Positions 28,826 to 30,005 of a stretch of 30,005 nucleotides of DNA are shown here, one piece after another; within the stretch, counting starts at the first letter, position 1; the number at the start of each line of letters is the position of its first letter. Source of the DNA: Beroe ovata (Eukaryota; Ctenophora; Nuda; Beroida; Beroidae); NCBI GenBank assembly GCA_946803715.1, contig CAMPET010000417.1, forward strand, positions 7,609-37,613, in the 5' to 3' direction. The notes under the pieces are model-generated. The model saw only the letters and a program-made list of their open reading frames with translations, did no database searches and was not told where the DNA came from. A program made the translations under genes and the position numbers.

Positions 28826-29372
28826 GCACTTGTTCAATAAGCGTAGTCGACTGAATACCCAGTTGATTCACACTTCAATCTGTGTTTATTTAACACAAAC
28901 TTACTGATTAATTGATAACGCAATTAATTCAGGCACTAATAGTGAATATCACCTGATAACACAGTTGTGACACTTTCAGTGCAAAACACCAGTAGTCAAC
29001 TGATAACACAGTTGTTTACATTCGAAACTGTGTTTTTCAACATATTTGAACTGCTTAACTGATTACACAGTTAAACGGTCAAAAAATACTATGACAGCAA
29101 CTGATCACACAGTTGACGTCATACTACATCTTTTATCACCATGTATTCTGTGAATACGCACATTATAATGTCATTACAGACAACTTCAATTACTTGTTTC
29201 ACCTCATAACGGTGTTTTCATTGTCCACTTTCTTGATTCAAATGAAAACAATCTTTTTGATTTACTCAAAAAGAAAAGAAAAATAAAGTAATACCATGCA
29301 TATTACAATGCATTAATCCTTCCCATTTCAGATAGAAAACTTTTTGGATTCTCCAAAAACTTTTCTCCTTTT
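28826..29372 (+). other. Structured 3' non-coding region with hairpin array
   Basis: Repeated hairpins with a six-base loop: 28848-28865 (loop AATACC), 28907-28928 (ATAACG), 28953-28964 (ATAACA, short stem), 28997-29014 (ATAACA), 29055-29074 (ATTACA), 29098-29115 (ATCACA), and a variant at 29200-29214. Stems are 3-8 base pairs and differ in sequence while remaining paired. Other hairpins are at 28881-28897, 29253-29273 (8-base-pair stem, five-base loop) and 29341-29359 (8-base-pair stem, three-base loop). They could be RNA packaging or export signals, or a DNA array of protein-binding palindromes. Confidence 0.75.
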
Positions 29373-29384
29373 TGGGGGAGGATA
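29373..29384 (+). promoter_or_regulatory. Polypurine tract
   Basis: Tgggggaggata stands directly before the LTR start TGTAAC. A G/A-rich run at this spot is the usual primer for plus-strand DNA synthesis in LTR elements, made by RNase H. Confidence 0.85.
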
Positions 29385-30005
29385 TGTAACAGTAGCTATT
29401 CGGCAGAAATAGCTACTCACTCATTTCGTCATATTACAATGACGTAATTCCTGAAATTCTGAAATTTTGTATTATTTGAGTCGGACTAAACTGGCCTGAG
29501 TTTTATAATAACCCCTAGTACTTGATTACTAACACCTGCCTTCCTCAGAAGCTTGTCGATACGACGCTCTCTCCCTGATAACACAGGAGGAATGACTCTC
29601 TCTCCTTGATAACGCAAGAGGAACGGCGCAGGAAGTACGACACACGTGTGAGGATTCCAGCAGGCGAGGCGAGCGTTGATGACGTATTACCACGGAGTGC
29701 ACCTGCTTGCCTCGGAGGAGTGTTCAGCGAGACGCGACTACCCGCGTCACGGTTCTAAGGACTGTTGTTAAACACTTATCGAGAAAACTCTAATTAACGC
29801 CTTTAAATATTCAAGCGTTGAGATAAAAATTACTCTTTATGCTCGTGACTTTCGGTTCTCGACAAATTTTCAGTCTTTCAGAATAAGCTGAACTTTAAAC
29901 TATCTTGGTGAGATAAATCAAGTAACTTGGGTCTTTGAAATTTCAACGTACTTTTCAGAGAACACTATTTCTGATATCCTTTTGTCAAATTGAATATTAC
30001 TATTT
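29385..30005 (+). repeat. 3' LTR (cut by the window end)
   Basis: It begins TGTAACAG after the polypurine tract. At least 621 bases are present. From 29661 on it is identical to 17742-18086. The promoter would lie in its first half. No TATA box is certain, although a tataataacc stretch occurs at about 29502. Two ATAAC-loop hairpins are included (29574-29587 and 29605-29618). Confidence 0.92.
29574..29618 (+). other. Two ATAAC-loop hairpins inside the LTR
   Basis: CCTG-ATAACA-CAGG (29574-29587) and CTTG-ATAACG-CAAG (29605-29618) share the loop with the array at 28848-29214, with different but matched four-base-pair stems. They fall in the part missing from the 5' LTR in this window. Confidence 0.65.

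Larger units (their letters stand above)
17742..30005 (+). mobile_element. Env-bearing Ty3/Gypsy-type LTR retroelement with an extra ORF
   Basis: The domain order Gag, protease, RT, RNase H, integrase places it with Ty3/Gypsy rather than BEL/Pao by gene order alone or Copia (where integrase precedes RT). It carries an Env-like membrane glycoprotein gene and a further 724-codon ORF downstream. The LTR segments 17742-18086 and 29661-30005 are identical over 345 bases, which implies recent insertion or conversion. A polypurine tract precedes the 3' LTR. The length without the missing 5' LTR start and 3' LTR end is over 12.2 kb, long for the group. The only coding defect seen is a TGA in pol. Target duplications cannot be checked because the 3' end lies outside the window. 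Confidence 0.93.

Noticed and set aside
1..30005. tRNA or rRNA genes
   Set aside because: No tRNA-like B-box with cloverleaf and no rRNA segment was recognised by eye; a covariance-model scan was not possible.

Overview
The window looks like nuclear DNA of an invertebrate animal. The evidence is a spliced inositol hexakisphosphate kinase-type gene with very short introns (about 80-100 bases, one of 404), a mitochondrial-type NAD kinase 2 exon, a degraded CR1/L2-like LINE, and a large env-bearing Ty3/Gypsy-type LTR element. The compact introns would suit a small-intron metazoan such as a sponge, but the sequence does not settle the phylum. Six isolated N characters (6137, 7412, 9487, 10460, 13011, 17741) often sit at abrupt changes or duplications and probably mark contig joins.

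Layout. 1-4695: no recognisable gene; microsatellites, short direct repeats and a cluster of X-box-like palindromes. 4696-6136 (minus strand): at least six exons of an InsP6-kinase-family gene, N terminus unresolved. 6184-7934: tandem repeats and CpG-rich inverted repeats. 8335-8487: a near-perfect hairpin with 65-base arms. 9050-9550: a NADK2 exon, followed by five decayed tandem copies of its 3' end to about 10140. 10461-10960: an AT-rich repeat whose inverted copy lies at 17509-17740. 11839-15190: a broken LINE (ORF1 zinc-finger remnants, endonuclease remnant, a long reverse transcriptase ORF). 15191-17421: unassigned DNA and a gag-like remnant.

17742 to the window end is a young retrovirus-like element. 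Its order is LTR - gag - pol (protease, RT, RNase H, integrase) - env - an unrecognised fourth ORF of 724 codons - structured 3' non-coding region - polypurine tract - 3' LTR (truncated by the window edge). The 345 bases of LTR present in both copies are identical. Gag, Env and the fourth ORF are open. Pol has one in-frame TGA between RT and RNase H.

The two most unusual items are in this element. One is the fourth ORF, whose GC-rich body differs in base composition from its own N terminus and from the rest of the element, and which has coiled-coil segments but no domain I recognise. The other is a family of small hairpins with a nearly constant six-base loop (ATAACA/ATAACG and variants) and stems that differ in sequence yet stay complementary. 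They are repeated through the 3' non-coding region, the LTR and the pol-env gap. The gene order suggests a normal retroelement cycle (Gag particle, Pol replication and integration, Env for possible cell-to-cell transfer) with an added, unknown function.
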